This document shows positions 1 to 12,100 of a stretch of 64,000 nucleotides of DNA, one piece after another. The notes below the pieces were generated by a model. That model searched no databases, was not told the origin of the DNA, and worked only from the letters and a program-made list of their open reading frames with translations. Made by a program: the position numbers and the translations under genes. The stretch lies in assembly GCA_965153355.1 (NCBI GenBank), contig OZ231127.1, forward strand, positions 7,502,001-7,566,000. Direction: 5' to 3'. The stretch comes from Flaccisagitta enflata (Eukaryota > Chaetognatha > Sagittoidea > Aphragmophora). Numbering within the stretch: position 1 is the stretch's first letter; every line of letters starts with the position of its first letter.

Positions 1-157
1 TAGGGCGTCTAACTTATAGTCCCTTGAGAGATTTTTTCGTTATTTCTTAATTTGCAATAAGGCTTCTTCGGTATAAGGTATATTTTGGCCCAGTCCCTTG
101 GCATGCGCTCAAGTGAATCCTTTGTTTCAACTTCCATAACGAGCATTTTACATCTTT

Positions 158-311
158 TTTTAGTCGCGGACACGCGACTCTACACCTTGCCATGTCGGTA
201 GGTCGGTCGATAGATCGGTCGGTAGGTCCGTCACATTTTTGAATTCCGAGCGGTTTTCGCACCGCCCCTGCCAAACCGTCCGCGACTGGATTCATGTATC
301 CGGCCTTGTTT
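158..311 (+). repeat. Dispersed TIR element, 'TTTTTAGTCGCGGACACGC' family
   Basis: The segment opens with TTTTTAGTCGCGGACACGC followed by GACTCTACACCTTG and runs of GTCGGTAGGTCGG. It closes with the module CCGTCCGCGACTGG...GTATCCGGCCTTGTTT. The same two ends recur, in either orientation, near 7603-7770, 14063-14283, 41175-41372, 41819-42124 and 48428-48598. This is a short non-autonomous repeat with no coding capacity. Its superfamily is not clear from the sequence. Confidence 0.6.
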
Positions 312-363
312 TAATTAAATGCAATTCAATTTTTATCTTCTCTTTTCTTTTGTCCACTTTATC

Positions 364-693
364 CTATCTTTTTTCCCAATTGTTTTTTTTTTCTTTTTTT
401 TCTTGACCATTTTCCAGTGACATAGAAATATTTCTTCCTTTATATTCATCAGGCACTCTGAGTCTCCAACGTCCTCTTACGCCGGCGGTGATATTGTTTA
501 TTTGCGTGGCGATTTGTGACATCGCCACAAACTCGACACTCACCGGCCTGTACTCGTTGAACGCGATCGTGACGCCATCTGTGCTCGACGCACTTGACAG
601 AGGAGCAGATGCAGGGGCAGATGGCGGTACAGATGGTGATGCATATAATGGCACAGAAGTTGCAGATGGCAGCACCGCAGATGAAGAGGTCAA
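364..693 (-). CDS. Possible open frame of unknown function, low confidence
   Basis: A 109-codon open frame on the minus strand starts with a Ser/Ala/Pro-rich stretch. It continues with a complex-composition segment containing STDGVTIAFNEYRP, MSQIATQINNITAG and RGRWRLRVPDEYKG. It ends in a Lys-rich tail that is just the antisense of a T-rich tract. I recognise no domain. A possible splice donor (GTGAGT) lies inside it, so any real exon could be shorter. Other frames over the same DNA are also open, so this may be non-coding. Confidence 0.2.
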   Translation of the reverse strand: MTSSSAVLPSATSVPLYASPSVPPSAPASAPLSSASSTDGVTIAFNEYRPVSVEFVAMSQIATQINNITAGVRGRWRLRVPDEYKGRNISMSLENGQEKKEKKNNWEKR

Positions 694-819
694 CAGCGGA
701 GATGGCCACTGGCCAATGACTCGTTTTTATCGAAAATATGCCACGTTAGTGTGCAAATGGATTCGCCCGCTAGGTAATACATGGAGGAAGAGGAAAAGGG
801 AGAGGAGTGGTGGGGGTGG

Positions 820-1060
820 GTTGGTGGCGGCGGCGGCGGCGGCGGTGGTGGTAGTGGTGATGGGTTTGGGTTTATTCGGCCGATTGGGGACGTGTAGCTC
901 TGTGGGTGGTAGTGGTAGTGGTGGTGGTGGTGGTGGTGGTGGTGGTGGTGTATGTGGGTCAATTTGGCCGATAAAGGACGTGCAGCCGTGTGGGTGGTAG
1001 TGATGGAAGTGGTGGTGGTGGTAGTGGTGGTGGAGTTGAGTGATTTCGTGATTTGGTAAT
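820..1060 (+). repeat. (GGT)n / (GGC)n triplet-rich tract
   Basis: The tract is imperfect GGC and GGT triplet repeat, interrupted at about 860-905 and 950-1005 by two related segments containing 'TTCGGCCGATTGGGGACGTG' and 'TTTGGCCGATAAAGGACGTG'. The two copies indicate a tandem duplication of a roughly 100-bp unit. The poly-Gly, poly-Val and poly-His frames here are artifacts of the repeat. Confidence 0.7.
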
Positions 1061-1753
1061 GGAGGCACATGCTCATGCTCGTGCTCATGCTCACGCTCAC
1101 ATGTGCAGAAGAAGCGCCTGTGCGTGTTTGGTCGTCAATTTTTATTTCAACACACGTAAAGATCTCGCAATACTTTTTCTTTCTCGTTCAGGTGCTACAG
1201 TGGAGTTGATTAGCGTATGGCTCTTGTTGATGTTGGCATTCGAACGATACGTGCACATTTGTTGGTCAAAGGTGAACCATTATCAACAGCGGCCTTCTTG
1301 TTGGTCGTTTTCTTTAGATGATCCCTCGTCGAAATGGTTATTGGTACAAATCGATCAAGCGAAATAAGAAAAAAAAATTTTTAGAATTGATCATTTTTTA
1401 AAAGTTTCTATGATCATATCAATAACGGGAGCTTTGATAACTAACACCGTAACCACTCATGCCATATCCATCCATGGCTGTATTAGTATATCTTTCAATA
1501 ATACACATTATCTTAACAGCAACAGGCAAGTGGTCGCGAGCGGCAGGGAAGTGCCAGTCAACGGCAGGGAAGTGCCGCCCACCAGCGGCAGGAGAGTCAT
1601 GCTTGCGACCGGCAGCGAGTGTTAAGCGGTGGCCGTTTCCCGGCCGCTGTTCGTGGCCGTTTCCCGGCCGTTACTCTCGGAGTTATTGTCGCATTTTGCC
1701 TCATTTTCTGCTCACCGCAATTCTTTCAAGCGAAGGTAACGGCCCATGAATGA

Positions 1754-1970
<217 letters not shown>

Positions 1971-2171
1971 GGAGACATTGACAAATGGGAATTTCATTCG
2001 TTTCTAATAGTGCCTCAAACAAGCTCCGACATTTAACCGGTCGTGTCTGTCAGTCCGTCACGCAAGTGTTTACCGATCCAACCGGCACGGCGCACCCTCT
2101 TAAGAGCTCTTGGACACATTTTGGACTTGTTACTGTTAATGTTTTTATGCTAAATCTTTTTTACAGCGCCC

Positions 2172-2570
2172 CATCTTCCTCCAGTTCATTGCGAACTCGT
2201 CCATTCCATTTTCATCCACTACCTCCTCCTCCTCCTCCTCCTCCGCTTCCTCCTCCTCAATCGTTTTGTCGTCATCTCCCTTGGAGACTCTATCTCCCAC
2301 ATGTTCGTCAACACCCCCACCTTCGGAATCCTCCACACCCCCGCTCAACGCAACATCCTCGCCCGTTGGTTCGTTCCCCCACTCGTTCCATTGCCCCCGT
2401 CACTCATCAATGTCTCTCGTCGGCGCTTTTCATTTGTATTACGGCCTTTGGTTGGTTTTCTTCGTCCGTTTTTACGTACCGCTTCTCGGGGCTTTGACGC
2501 TCTTGATTCTCATCATGCGTCAATTGTGGAAGAGGCAATGGACGGGGAAGAGGAGGAGGAGGAGGTTAAG
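2172..2570 (+). pseudogene. Possible degraded LRR-coding exon upstream of the LRRC58-like exons
   Basis: A good acceptor (TTTTTTACAG) at 2157-2166 is followed by DNA in which no single frame reads as a protein family. In one frame 2380-2530 reads LPPSLINVS...FLRPFLRTASRGFDALD, which loosely follows the spacing of leucine-rich repeats, then turns acidic and stops at about 2589. A neighbouring frame has a hydrophobic run instead. This could be an LRR exon broken by small indels (mutational or sequencing), or chance. It lies in the right place and orientation to precede the exon at 2901. Confidence 0.2.
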
Positions 2571-2624
2571 GAGGAGGGGGAGAAGTGGTAGCGATGACTC
2601 GGAATTGTGGCGGAATGGGAGGAG

Positions 2625-2800
2625 GTGTAGTGGTGGTGGTGGTGGTGGTGGTGGTGGTGGTGGTGGTGGTGATGGTGGTGGTGGTTGTGGTGGTGACATT
2701 GAAGAAAGGACTGTTGGGATGGTTGAAGAGGGTGTTAGTGGAGGAGGTGAAGGAGGAGGAGGAAGAGGAGAAGGAGGTGGCGGAGCAGGGAGAGGAGAAG
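2625..2800 (+). repeat. (GGT)n tract and GA/GG-rich low-complexity DNA
   Basis: Roughly 65 bp of GGT triplet repeat (about 2628-2690) is followed by GGA-rich sequence. Poly-Val, poly-Gly and poly-Thr frames across it are artifacts. It sits in the presumed intron before the exon at 2901. Confidence 0.85.
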
Positions 2801-2900
2801 TTGTTAGTAGGGGAACAGTATTTTTTGACGAGGGCCAGTCGGAATTCTTCAACAACAACAACAACAAAAACAACAGTTCTCCCTTCCTTCACCTCTTCAG

Positions 2901-4367
2901 CCAATCGCATTCAACTGTTTCCTTGCGATTTGCCGCTGATGAAGATTAAAGAGTTTTACGCGGAGGAGAACGACTTTGTGGCCAAAATCGGGATCGTGGT
3001 GGTCAAAGAAGACGATTTGCCGTCGTTGAAAGAGCTGGCCGCCAGGAAAATTTTAGCCGAAGGCAAAAATAGGAGGTCAATCATCCATTACTTCCTACAA
3101 GTTAGTAAACATCATTGATCCTCTTCATTTTTTTTTGTCGCGTGCAACATGTCAGTTGGTTGGTTGGTAAGTCCGCTGATCTGTTCCACCTTGCTTTTTA
3201 GTTACGGACACGCAACTCTATACTGTAAGAGGCTTTGTCTGTCCATCCATCGGTCCATCCGTTGGTCTGTGAGCACGAGTTGATAACAAGTTGATGGGAA
3301 AACAAGCGGCTTAGAAGCCTTTTGTGAAAGTGTGTGGAGAATGGAGTATGGATAGTGGTCGGACGCCCCTGCCCACCCGGCCGCAGCGATATTGTGACCC
3401 CGCGTCACTTGTTTGGCGTCTGGAGGCTCTCCCAGCAGGCGACCAGGGTAGCTGTGTTCCCGGCCTGGATTTTATCACGCGGCAAGTACATGACCGTGGG
3501 TTCGTCAATCATTAGATATCAGCTGTTGCCAAACACCGCCACTGACACCAGCGTCGATTACTATTGCTTAACCTCCTCCCCTCGGGTGTGTCAATATGCA
3601 AAAGGTTTTTTGATAAGACCAACATTTGCCAGCATAAAATATCAAATTCTAAGACCATTAGCGTTTTTATTTTATCAAATTTCATTCATCTTCCATTTTT
3701 TTCAAGACCCTTTTTTAAACGCTAATTTATATATTGCTGTATTGATTTTCTATCAGTATTATTGTTACTGAACTTAATCAGATTCAACACATTAATATCT
3801 TGGTGCTAATTTAAGTTTCAACAAAGTAATGGTTGTTTATTTATCACCAAAATTGTATAAAGAGACAATAACTAATCTTTTTTGTAGAAGTTATGAGTCT
3901 TATTTTCACCAAAACTCAGTGCAATTGCTGGAAATATATATATTTTTGACAATCTTTTCTTGCGCTAAAAAAAAACGGAAGATAATAGAAATTTGAAAAA
4001 AGCCTAAAAGCGGCCAAAAGTTTTAGAATATTTTTATTTGTTTCTACTGATGCCGATGATCTAATCAAACATACTTTTGCATATTGACACACCCGACTCC
4101 TCCCCCCTCACTCCCGCCCGCACGCCCTCGCAGGAACACCCTCAAATGAAGACATTACTCTCCCGCGCTCATCGTTGCGCCGTTTGCGGCCAGTTTTTCC
4201 TCAAATTGTATTTGATGTGCGTCGAGTTTGTGGATGCGCACAAAATCCTGTCGACTTGCAACGGAACAGGAATCATCCCGACGTTGGCCTTTCTCTGCTC
4301 CTACAAATGCTTTACGGCGCCGGGGAGAAACTTCTTCAGCGCGGAAAATGTCGTCGAGCATATTTGA
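2901..4367 (+). CDS. C-terminal exons of an LRRC58-like leucine-rich-repeat protein
   Basis: Two exons are visible: 2901-3100 and 4134-4367. The first follows a pyrimidine-rich acceptor (CTCTTCAG at 2893-2900) and ends at the donor CAA|GTTAGT. The second follows CCTCGCAG and ends with TGA at 4365-4367. They join in frame without losing a codon. The first exon ends a repeat domain with the block LPSLKELAARKIL. The second has HRCAVCGQFF, then FVDAHKI and LAFLCSYKCF. From my knowledge of the family, LRRC58-type proteins end in the same order: 'SLLELAAR', a Cys-containing 'CVNPKCKGVFF'-like block, 'FVDFCGKY', then 'LLQYLCSSKC'. These paired cysteines may bind metal, which is inference. The N-terminal LRR exons were not identified confidently; the upstream frame is closed by a stop at 2567. 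Related LRRC28-type proteins are the main alternative. Confidence 0.55.
3140..3500 (+). repeat. Dispersed repeat modules in the intron of the LRRC58-like gene
   Basis: The segment holds the terminus-like string TTTTTAGTTACGGACACGC at about 3197-3215, a run of GTCCATCC/GTTGGTC units, and the module 'GCCCCTGCCCACCC..CAGCGATATTGTGACCCCGCGTCACTTG' at about 3364-3410. The second module recurs at 6178-6235, 19362-19410, 34637-34680, 43075-43115 and 49085-49130. It is an insertion within the intron between the two coding exons. Confidence 0.6.
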
Positions 4368-4379
4368 AGTTTTGTTGCT

Positions 4380-5095
4380 GATTTTCATACTGTAGACGTC
4401 GCAATCAAGGAATGACTGTGAGATGCCCCTCCCCCCCCCCCCAGCCCCCGTCGCAACTCGTTTAACATGAGAGAATATTATTGTACACATGGCTGGATAA
4501 TATCGACTGATTTCGACTGTGAAAAAAAATTCAAAACTGTTCTTCATTCTGTATTGCTGCAATCGTTTTTTTTAGCTAAGTTAATAACTAAATCAAAATA
4601 CATAAACAATGTAGTTATCAACATTTGCAAATTTCAGCTAAGAAAATAACTTTGTTGAACAACAGTACATTCCGAGTAAAACCGACTAAAACTGGAGGAT
4701 GAATTTTCGTTACTTTCATTTCCCTAATTTCAAATTTGATAAAAGCTAGTTTAAATATATTTTATTTTTTGGATATATTTAGCTGTCAAAAAAAAAGCTC
4801 TTGAAATCAAAGTCCAAAAAAATGACATATTTAGTAAAAAAAAAAATGATATATTAAGTCCAAAAAAATGACATATTTAACTGTCAAAAAAAAATGACTT
4901 GAAATTAATATCCATGAAGACATCATTTTAGAGTTTTCTAACCTAGACCAATAGATTCAGCGAAAAATTTTACCTGATGAAAAATAAGCTCGATCGGACA
5001 ATTTTTACAGTTACAGTTGTTTTTAAACTATTGTCCTTAAAAACTTAAAATAACTGTAAAATAAAGTGGTCACTGCATCAGCTAATCTTCTCCCT
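4380..5095. other. AT-rich DNA with part of a dispersed palindromic element
   Basis: No gene is visible. From about 4662 the sequence reads 'CAGTACATTCCGAGTAAAACC', then blocks similar to the intact palindrome at 27690-28258, including 'AACCTAGACCAATAGATTC' near 4941 and 'TAAAAACTTAAAATAACTGT' near 5038. This looks like a diverged or half copy of that element. Confidence 0.45.
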
Positions 5096-5407
5096 TTCTA
5101 CGGCATCAAATGGGGACTTCCATCACGTCCACTGAGCATGTCTCTCAAAACCTCTAGGAGACAGTGGGAACTGTCCGGAATAAGATCTAGAGAATAAGAT
5201 TCTAGAGAATAAGATTCTAGAGATGAAGGAAAGCCTCGAGGCTGGGATTTGGGCCTCAAGACTGGGACTTTGGCTTTGAGACTGGAATTTCGGCTCAAAG
5301 ACTTGGATTTGAGGGGGAAAGGACCTAGAATATGATCCCTGCCCACCCGCATGCTACTGGGATGGTTGTGTATCTAGTTTTGTTTCCAGTGGAACCACAC
5401 CATTTTT

Positions 5408-5799
5408 GGGCAGCGGCCCTAAAGGGACCTATGCTTTCATATGCCTATGCTTTCATATAAGCAGAGATTTCTCCTTCTCTTGCATCAAGGCTCTACTTCC
5501 AGCATCAAGGCTCATATCCCAGCCTTGAGGCCCAAATCCCAGCTTCGAGGCCGAAATCCCAGCCTCGAAGCCCAAATCCCAGCCTCATAGCCAATATTCC
5601 AGCTTTCTTGCCCAAACCTCTGCCTTGAGGTTCAAATCCCAGCCTCTAGACTGAAATCCCAGTGTTAAGCATAGGTCACCATGTCCCTCAGAGCCTGCTG
5701 ACCAGTATCAAGCATCGACACCCATATCCCAGCCCAATGGTTCAAATCACACACTTACTAGAACAGCATAGATCATCGGCCCCTTCAAGGCCGCTGCCC
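5408..5799. mobile_element. Inverted-end element with minisatellite core, copy 1
   Basis: The left end GGGCAGCGGCCCTAAAGGG continues as ACCTATGCTTTC. The right end is its reverse complement with a few changes (GGCCCCTTCAAGGCCGCTGCCC). The core is a degenerate tandem of about 20-25 bp built on 'CCCAGCCTCGAGGCC(C)AAAT'. A related array on the other strand sense lies just upstream at 5215-5330. The same ends and the same kind of core occur at 15213-15673 and 45140-45581. No coding capacity. Confidence 0.6.
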
Positions 5800-5879
5800 C
5801 TCTCACCTCTCACCATCACACATCCACATACACTCACACGCCCACTTACCGCTGACCATCGAACACCTTTGCGACTACA

Positions 5880-5970
5880 GTGGAACCCCGCAATACCTGA
5901 TCTCAAGGGACTAGATGTTTTTTCCGGATGTGCTGAATTCCGGTGTTGCCAATTTGACTATTTTTGATCA
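5880..5970 (+). repeat. Single end of a Tigger/pogo-like repeat
   Basis: 'ACAGTGGAACCCCGCAATACC', then 'CAAGGGACTAGAT' and 'TTTTTTCCGGATGTGCTGAATTCCGG', resembles the ends of the elements at 36010-38480 and 50047-50890 (CAGTGGGAACC...AAGGGACT). Only one end is seen, so this is a truncated copy. Confidence 0.35.
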
Positions 5971-6661
5971 TGATTAAGCAAAGAATAACTAGATTGACGC
6001 ATGAAGACAGCACATCTTATAACAGAAATATAGCGAAAAGCAACAATGACACTGAAGAGAAAAATAGGTGCAGAATAAAAAGATAGAATGACAGACTGAT
6101 AGATAGACAGACAGACAGACAGAAATAAAGACAGATACAAAGACAGGAAGATCGACTGACATCCAAACGAATCCACAAGTGATGCGGGGTCACAATATTG
6201 TTGCGGATGGGTGGGCAGGGGCATTCAACCCTCATACATACCTCCCCATCCCATGACCACAAACAGACAATCATGACTGCAGCATCATAAATGCGCGTAT
6301 CACATTTTTTGACTCGATCATCATAGATTGACAAAGCCTGTTATAGATTTGCCTGCGCAACTAAACAGATAATCAGACCAAAAGACATTTTTGAAGCGAT
6401 GTCAAAAGTGTGACTTGTGTCTGACGCGGGGGTTCCTTTTCTTGCAAGATCGAGAATCTCAACTTTTTTGGCGATGGGAAAAGGAATCCTCTTACTCCAT
6501 AATGAAGTCATTTTTGTAAGATGCAAGATGTTCATTCATGAAGCAAAAACATCAGTTTGGGGTACACATGCATGTATTGGTGAAAAATAGTTATTGTTGG
6601 AGATGGATAAAGTTAATGAAAAAATCGTCAGTCATGCATCTTCAGGTAAAGAGCTCGCGCT

Positions 6662-6809
<148 letters not shown>

Positions 6810-7602
6810 AGTTGACGTCAAAAACGAAAGACGCTAAGGTCATCTCCCCAAGAAAATCTCAGTTATTTGATCCGCTGCCTAGTTATATCCCGTAAGTCTC
6901 AGTTCAAACCGACTCAAAGATTATCTCTCTCTCTCTCTTACTTCGTGGCGGCAAATCTCATTGATGCCGACTATTTCACCACTAGCTCGGCGGCGATTGC
7001 CGTTGATAGATGCCGATTTTCCGTGATTGGCCTAGAGACAACCGTCCTTCAGACTGCTCGGGTCATGCGAATCAGACGAACTTTTCGATACAGGCTAGGC
7101 CGGAACTAACGAAATTTTTAAATAAAGAAATAAAAGAAAAACTACAGGGACCAATGAAATGTTTCCGCTACTGCTGGGTTTCCGTAACGATTGGGTCTGT
7201 TATTGCAAAGTTTAACTGTATTTTCATCTGATTCAAGAAATCTTACAAAAACGTATTAGTGATCAGTGACAAATAAGCGACGTGGCACCCGTCAGTGGGC
7301 TGAAATTTCAGCTCTTACTTCTTCAGCAACCAAATGATTGCCAACTTTGGCGCTAGCAACTTTGGCGCTAGGATGCTTGGCTTTTTAAAGTCAAAACAAC
7401 AGTGTCGCCATTTCTTCCCAACATCTAGAATGGTTGGAAATTGTGATCCAGAAAAGTTACTCGGTGCCCCCAATAAGCTGTTTGCATGTGGAAAAAAAAC
7501 TGGAGGTACAAACGGTGCCAGTACTCAAAACTACTCAAATCCATGAAACATTGGAAAGCATGAAAAGAAAATATTGTTTCTATCATGTTTATCATGCATC
7601 GT

Positions 7603-7770
7603 TTTAGTTTTGGACAACAACTCCACCTTGTCGTGTCGTCCGTCTGTTGCCTGTTGGTAGGTTCCTGGGTTAGCCCGTCCATCATATTTTTGAATTAAAA
7701 GTGTTTTTTGTATTACTGCTCCTGCCCGACCATCCGCGACTTGATTGCCATGTATCCAGCCTTGTTTGTA
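7603..7770 (+). repeat. Dispersed TIR element, degraded copy
   Basis: The copy starts at 'TTTTAGTTTTGGACAACAAC' with 'TCCACCTTGTCGTGTCG', and ends at 'CCATCCGCGACTTGATTGCC...GTATCCAGCCTTGTTTG'. It belongs to the same family as 158-311 and 48428-48598. Confidence 0.55.
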
Positions 7771-7892
7771 CGAGATTAACTCTTTTGCAAAAAAGGCCAT
7801 CATAGGCTTTCGTATTTTCCTATAAAAGTCGTTTCTCAGTTCTCACATAACATAGAATGCTCTGTAAGTTGGTACATTGATTTGCGAATATA

Positions 7893-8438
7893 CCCTGTCA
7901 TCAATTACAACTGCAACGAAAGAAACCTTTGTTGTGCCTAAAGCATTTATATTGAGGAAATCTGTTTTTTGCATCTAAAAGCATATGATCTACGGTTTTT
8001 TCATGTAAATGAAAGCTCTGGCTCAAATGGTTTGGCCACAACATCTCTTTACATGAAAAAAATGCCAAACAAGTTTGAACAAGTTTTGAAAAGAGAAATA
8101 TTTCAATATAAGCTTAAATTTATTAAATTGTTGAAAAAAAAAATGCCAAAAATCAATATATTTGCAAGTATTATTGACAAATCTATTCAATTTTATTCAA
8201 TCTTTATTAAAATAAAACAGTTTTTACATGAAAAACTGGTTAAAAATGATGTTTTAAGGAAAATCTTGTCAAATTTGTGAACCATGTGGAAACCAAACCC
8301 TTGGAGCCAGTGCTTTAAAATTTTGCATGAAAAAGCCATAGGTTATGTGCTTTCAGATGATACAAAGCTGAATTTACAATGTAAATAATTTAAGCACAAT
8401 AAAGGTTTCTTTGGTTGCAGTTGTATTTGATGACAGGG
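7893..8438. mobile_element. Palindromic foldback element, about 545 bp
   Basis: The left end CCCTGTCATCAATTACAACTG continues through 'AAACCTTTGTTGTGC'. Its reverse complement closes the element ('CACAATAAAGGTTTCTTTGG' ... 'TGATGACAGGG'). The symmetry axis is near 8165 and the centre is very AT-rich. The 103-codon frame inside is AT-rich noise. A non-autonomous foldback or MITE is the likeliest identity. Confidence 0.7.
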
Positions 8439-8841
8439 TAAAACATTTTGCTTTTTTCGGCCAGTCTTGTAATCAAGCCCCACTCTTGTCGTTTGCCATC
8501 ACTGACCCTGCCTACTGCCCTGGCTCACTGCACTTCTGCTCAAGATGACATGCATTTCCTTGATTTCTGCCAAAGATAGAAAACAGAATAGATTTGATGG
8601 TCAAAAAACACCCTTGAGGCGGAAAATGATATTTTGCAAAAACTTTAAACTAGCACCGCCCCTAAGCAAATGAAATTACAACATCCAGATTAACTCATAT
8701 TAAAGATATGTCAATAATCTTTCAAATGCGACCAATATGCACAATGTAGCTCAAATCATTTAGAAGATGTAAGCTGAAGATGTTACCTGATGATATCCGG
8801 ACTGTTCCCTGTGTTTCCTAGAGGCAAAAGCTTTGAGAGAT

Positions 8842-9172
8842 ATGCTCAGTGGGCTCAATTTGGACATTCAAATGAAACATTATTTACATGCACTTTTAAT
8901 GTTCCATTAGCACATTCAGAGCCTAGTCTAATTGGAAAATCGATTTGGACTATATCTAGGCACTCCGTCATCAATGCTTAACTATAGAATTACTATGAAA
9001 GAAATTTTTTCATCCAGCAATAAAATCAATTCAACTACAGCATTGAGGATGGAGTGCCTAGATAAAGTCCAAATCGATTTTTCAAAGAGATTGGGCTCTT
9101 GACATGCAAATGGAACAAGAAAAGTGCTTGAAAATAACATTTCATTCAAATGCCCAAATTGAGCCCACTGTA
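8842..9172. mobile_element. Palindromic foldback element, about 330 bp
   Basis: 'GTGGGCTCAATTTGGACATTC' at 8849 onward is mirrored by 'AATGCCCAAATTGAGCCCAC' ending at 9168; the axis is near 9008. Further in, 'AAATCGATTTGGACT' pairs with 'AGTCCAAATCGATTT', and 'CTAGGCACTCC' pairs with 'GGAGTGCCTAG'. This is why near-identical short open frames (QWAQFGH...KSIWT...SRHS) appear on opposite strands here. They are not genes. Confidence 0.8.
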
Positions 9173-9179
9173 GTCCCCG

Positions 9180-12100
9180 TTTGATGCCGTAGGAAGTGTT
9201 AGAATAAGGTGATGTAAAAACCACTACTGTAAAACCAGTAAAAATTATCCAATTAAACTGATTTTTTTTCAAAAATATTTAACAATTTCCACTGAATCTG
9301 ATGGCCTGGGTTAAAACACTTTAAAATGATGTCCTTTAAAATGATGTCCTCATAGACTTTGATTTCAGGAGTTATTTTTTTGGACAGCTAAATACGTTCA
9401 AGGAATTAAGTATCCTTAAGGCAAATGTCAAGAACTGGCAAGTCGGCAGGGGTAGAATTAACCATTTTTTGGATGATTCAAATTCAACAAAACTATACTA
9501 TCTTGGTCAAAATAAGAGTCCTCGCAATTGAATTAAGTTCTTAAACCTTGAATATTGATCAGAAAAACCTGTTTTCTTATTATAGTAGTTTATTTTTGCG
9601 TTTTCTAGCACTAGATATTGCTTGTATCGTGATTTTTATAGTGTCATATAGCAGCATCACTGATTTGCATGTGACAGGTTTCTCATCTCTTTTTTCTGTT
9701 TTTGCCTTTTTGGTTTTATGGTGAGGCTTGTACTAATTTTGTTGTAAAATCTAAACAATTTCAGCCAATGAGCTCTGCTTGGTGGCAAATAATGAGCTCT
9801 GCTTGGTGGCAAATGAAAGCTCTTTTGAAGCTCTTTACAACGGTCACCAATTTTCTTATGTTTCTATAATTTATATGTATAGAAAATATCAAAATAAAGC
9901 TGCTGGAATTTCAAAAACAGAAATCAATGATTTTTACCTTAGAAATCAAAATGAATCATTCTACTCTTTCTTCTGTAAAATCCAAACGAATTGAGCTGCA
10001 GAGGTCTGCTTGGTGGCATTAGATCGCATTTTCGCAAAGCTTTCTAATGGTCACCAATTTATATATGTTTATTTGAATGATCTAGCCACAATGTAAGAAA
10101 ACATGGCGGACTCTTAATTTGACCAAGATAGTACATTACTCTATAGCTGATAAAGTAACATTTACAAATCCATAGAATTTTGTTACCTGAGCTCATTTTT
10201 CATGCAAATTAAGCTTAGAAAGACAGATTTTGTACACAAAACAATTCAAAATTAAGCATACAGTAGTGAAAAATCAATATGAAAATATTTTTTACCTAAA
10301 CTATTCAAACGCAATAGTGTGAGGATATTTTAACGGGAAAAAATCAAAATTTCATGAATTTTCAAAAAAATCTCTATAAGCACCATTTTTGGTTGGTTGA
10401 GCAGTGCAGTAAAAATTTGTTCTGCCAAGCTCTTCTTCATTCTAGTAATGTTGATACTCTTCAACAACTTTCATGCAAAATTTCAGCCAAATCGGCTTAC
10501 TCATTCAAAAGTTAAGCCACTTTTTCATTTTTTCATCTGGTAGGTTGGTTGGGCTGGTTGGACTGGATAGATTCATCTTCAGAAAACCAAATTTTTTCTC
10601 CTGACCTCTATTGGTAAAGTCTGTTTTCCCGCAAAAGATCATGGGTTCATGACAAATGGGCATTTTTGTTAATTGTATACCTGTACAAACTGTTTTTTTT
10701 TTTTATTTTAAGTCCGCAAAATCTTGACTTCCGCCAAGAAGAAAATAACTACGAGAATCGTCCGTTGAGCGTATCAATTCTGTTCACACTTCAGGACTTA
10801 CAAAATGTAAAATTTCACTGAGACCATATGTCTTGCAATTAAGACTTCAAATTATCAGGGTAGATTCAAAATTTCACGCTCTTTCACGTGGTGTGGTCCA
10901 GATTTTATGTAAAATGTGTCATTTTCACACCATAGTGTTATATCTTAAGCGTTAGGTATGCCTTAGGAACAAATTTGGGGGTGTTCGTGAATTGATACGC
11001 TTCAAGAAAATTTTTATATCTCAGCTTAGGATCAACCCAATAACATGAAAATGGAGGGGAATGTCCCTCAAGTAGTTGTCCATCGAATGGCAAAAGAAAA
11101 AATGCTTAATGTTCAAGAGATAGGATAGGAGGTTAAAAAAATAAATATCATGATATTCAGCCTTGAGGAAAAAAGCAAAAAAATCAGGCAGGAGTAGAGA
11201 TTTGAATTATAAACCAATTTTGGTAACTTATAGTTTGCTCATTAGAAGTAGAATTTTTGTGTATCCTGTGGGACTAGTACTAGTTGATGAAAACTCATAA
11301 AATCATGGAAGAAGACATTTCTTGATTGGTTTTGCTTGCTGTTTTCTACTGGAGACAGAATGGAGACAAGCCAAAAAAAGCCCTTTGACCAAATTTTTAG
11401 ACCCCCTAGGGGTAGGGAGGGTCACAAAAAATGGTTTGAAATTGTGCATTGGGTAGTTATGAATGTCTTTGAACCATTTAATCCGTATATAATGATGTAT
11501 CGGAAGCTTGCGCTAACGAAGATTGGTAGAAAGTTGGGCCCTCCTGCTTGCTGTGGAACCGTGACATTTGCCTTAAAACTAGAAAAATAAAATTAAAACA
11601 ATGAAAATTTATACTCCATTTTTACTCAGTTTGCTCGGAATGTACTATACCTAGTAGTGTAGATGATTACCTGACCGTAGCCATTTTCCTTTCCCTATAT
11701 TTCAACTGTATTCTTCTTGATTTATAAGTGCCACCTCTCGGGACTGAAAGTGAATGGTCGTGGAAGGTTTCCTCTGTAAATCAAAGTCATTGGTTAGGCC
11801 TACAAGGAGGGCTGAGGCGGATCAACAAAGCACGGGGCCCTAGGCTTGACTGGAGGGCGGGGCCCCCCTCGCTTTCTTTGGATCCCCCTGCCGTCTCATC
11901 TTTCATTTTTCTATCTTTTAAAATCACATTGGTAGTACATTATTCAATGTTTCTAATTATCAAAAACTTTACTGATCAGATGTAAAAGATAAAACAAAAT
12001 GTAACATCTTGTTTTTATTGAAATGAAAAAAAAATTAAAATAAAATTTTTCTGGCCTTAAAAATCTAGACATTGATTTCATAATCAATGATTTAGGTTCA

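Noticed and set aside
449-709. Minus-strand frame containing ECRVCGD, which resembles the start of a nuclear-receptor zinc finger
   Set aside because: Only seven residues match. The following residues lack the expected second cysteine pair and P-box, and the rest is a Cys/Ile-rich repeat translation.
8790-9272. Similar short proteins on opposite strands (QWAQFGH...SIWT...SRHS)
   Set aside because: They are the two arms of one palindrome read outward. Nothing suggests coding.
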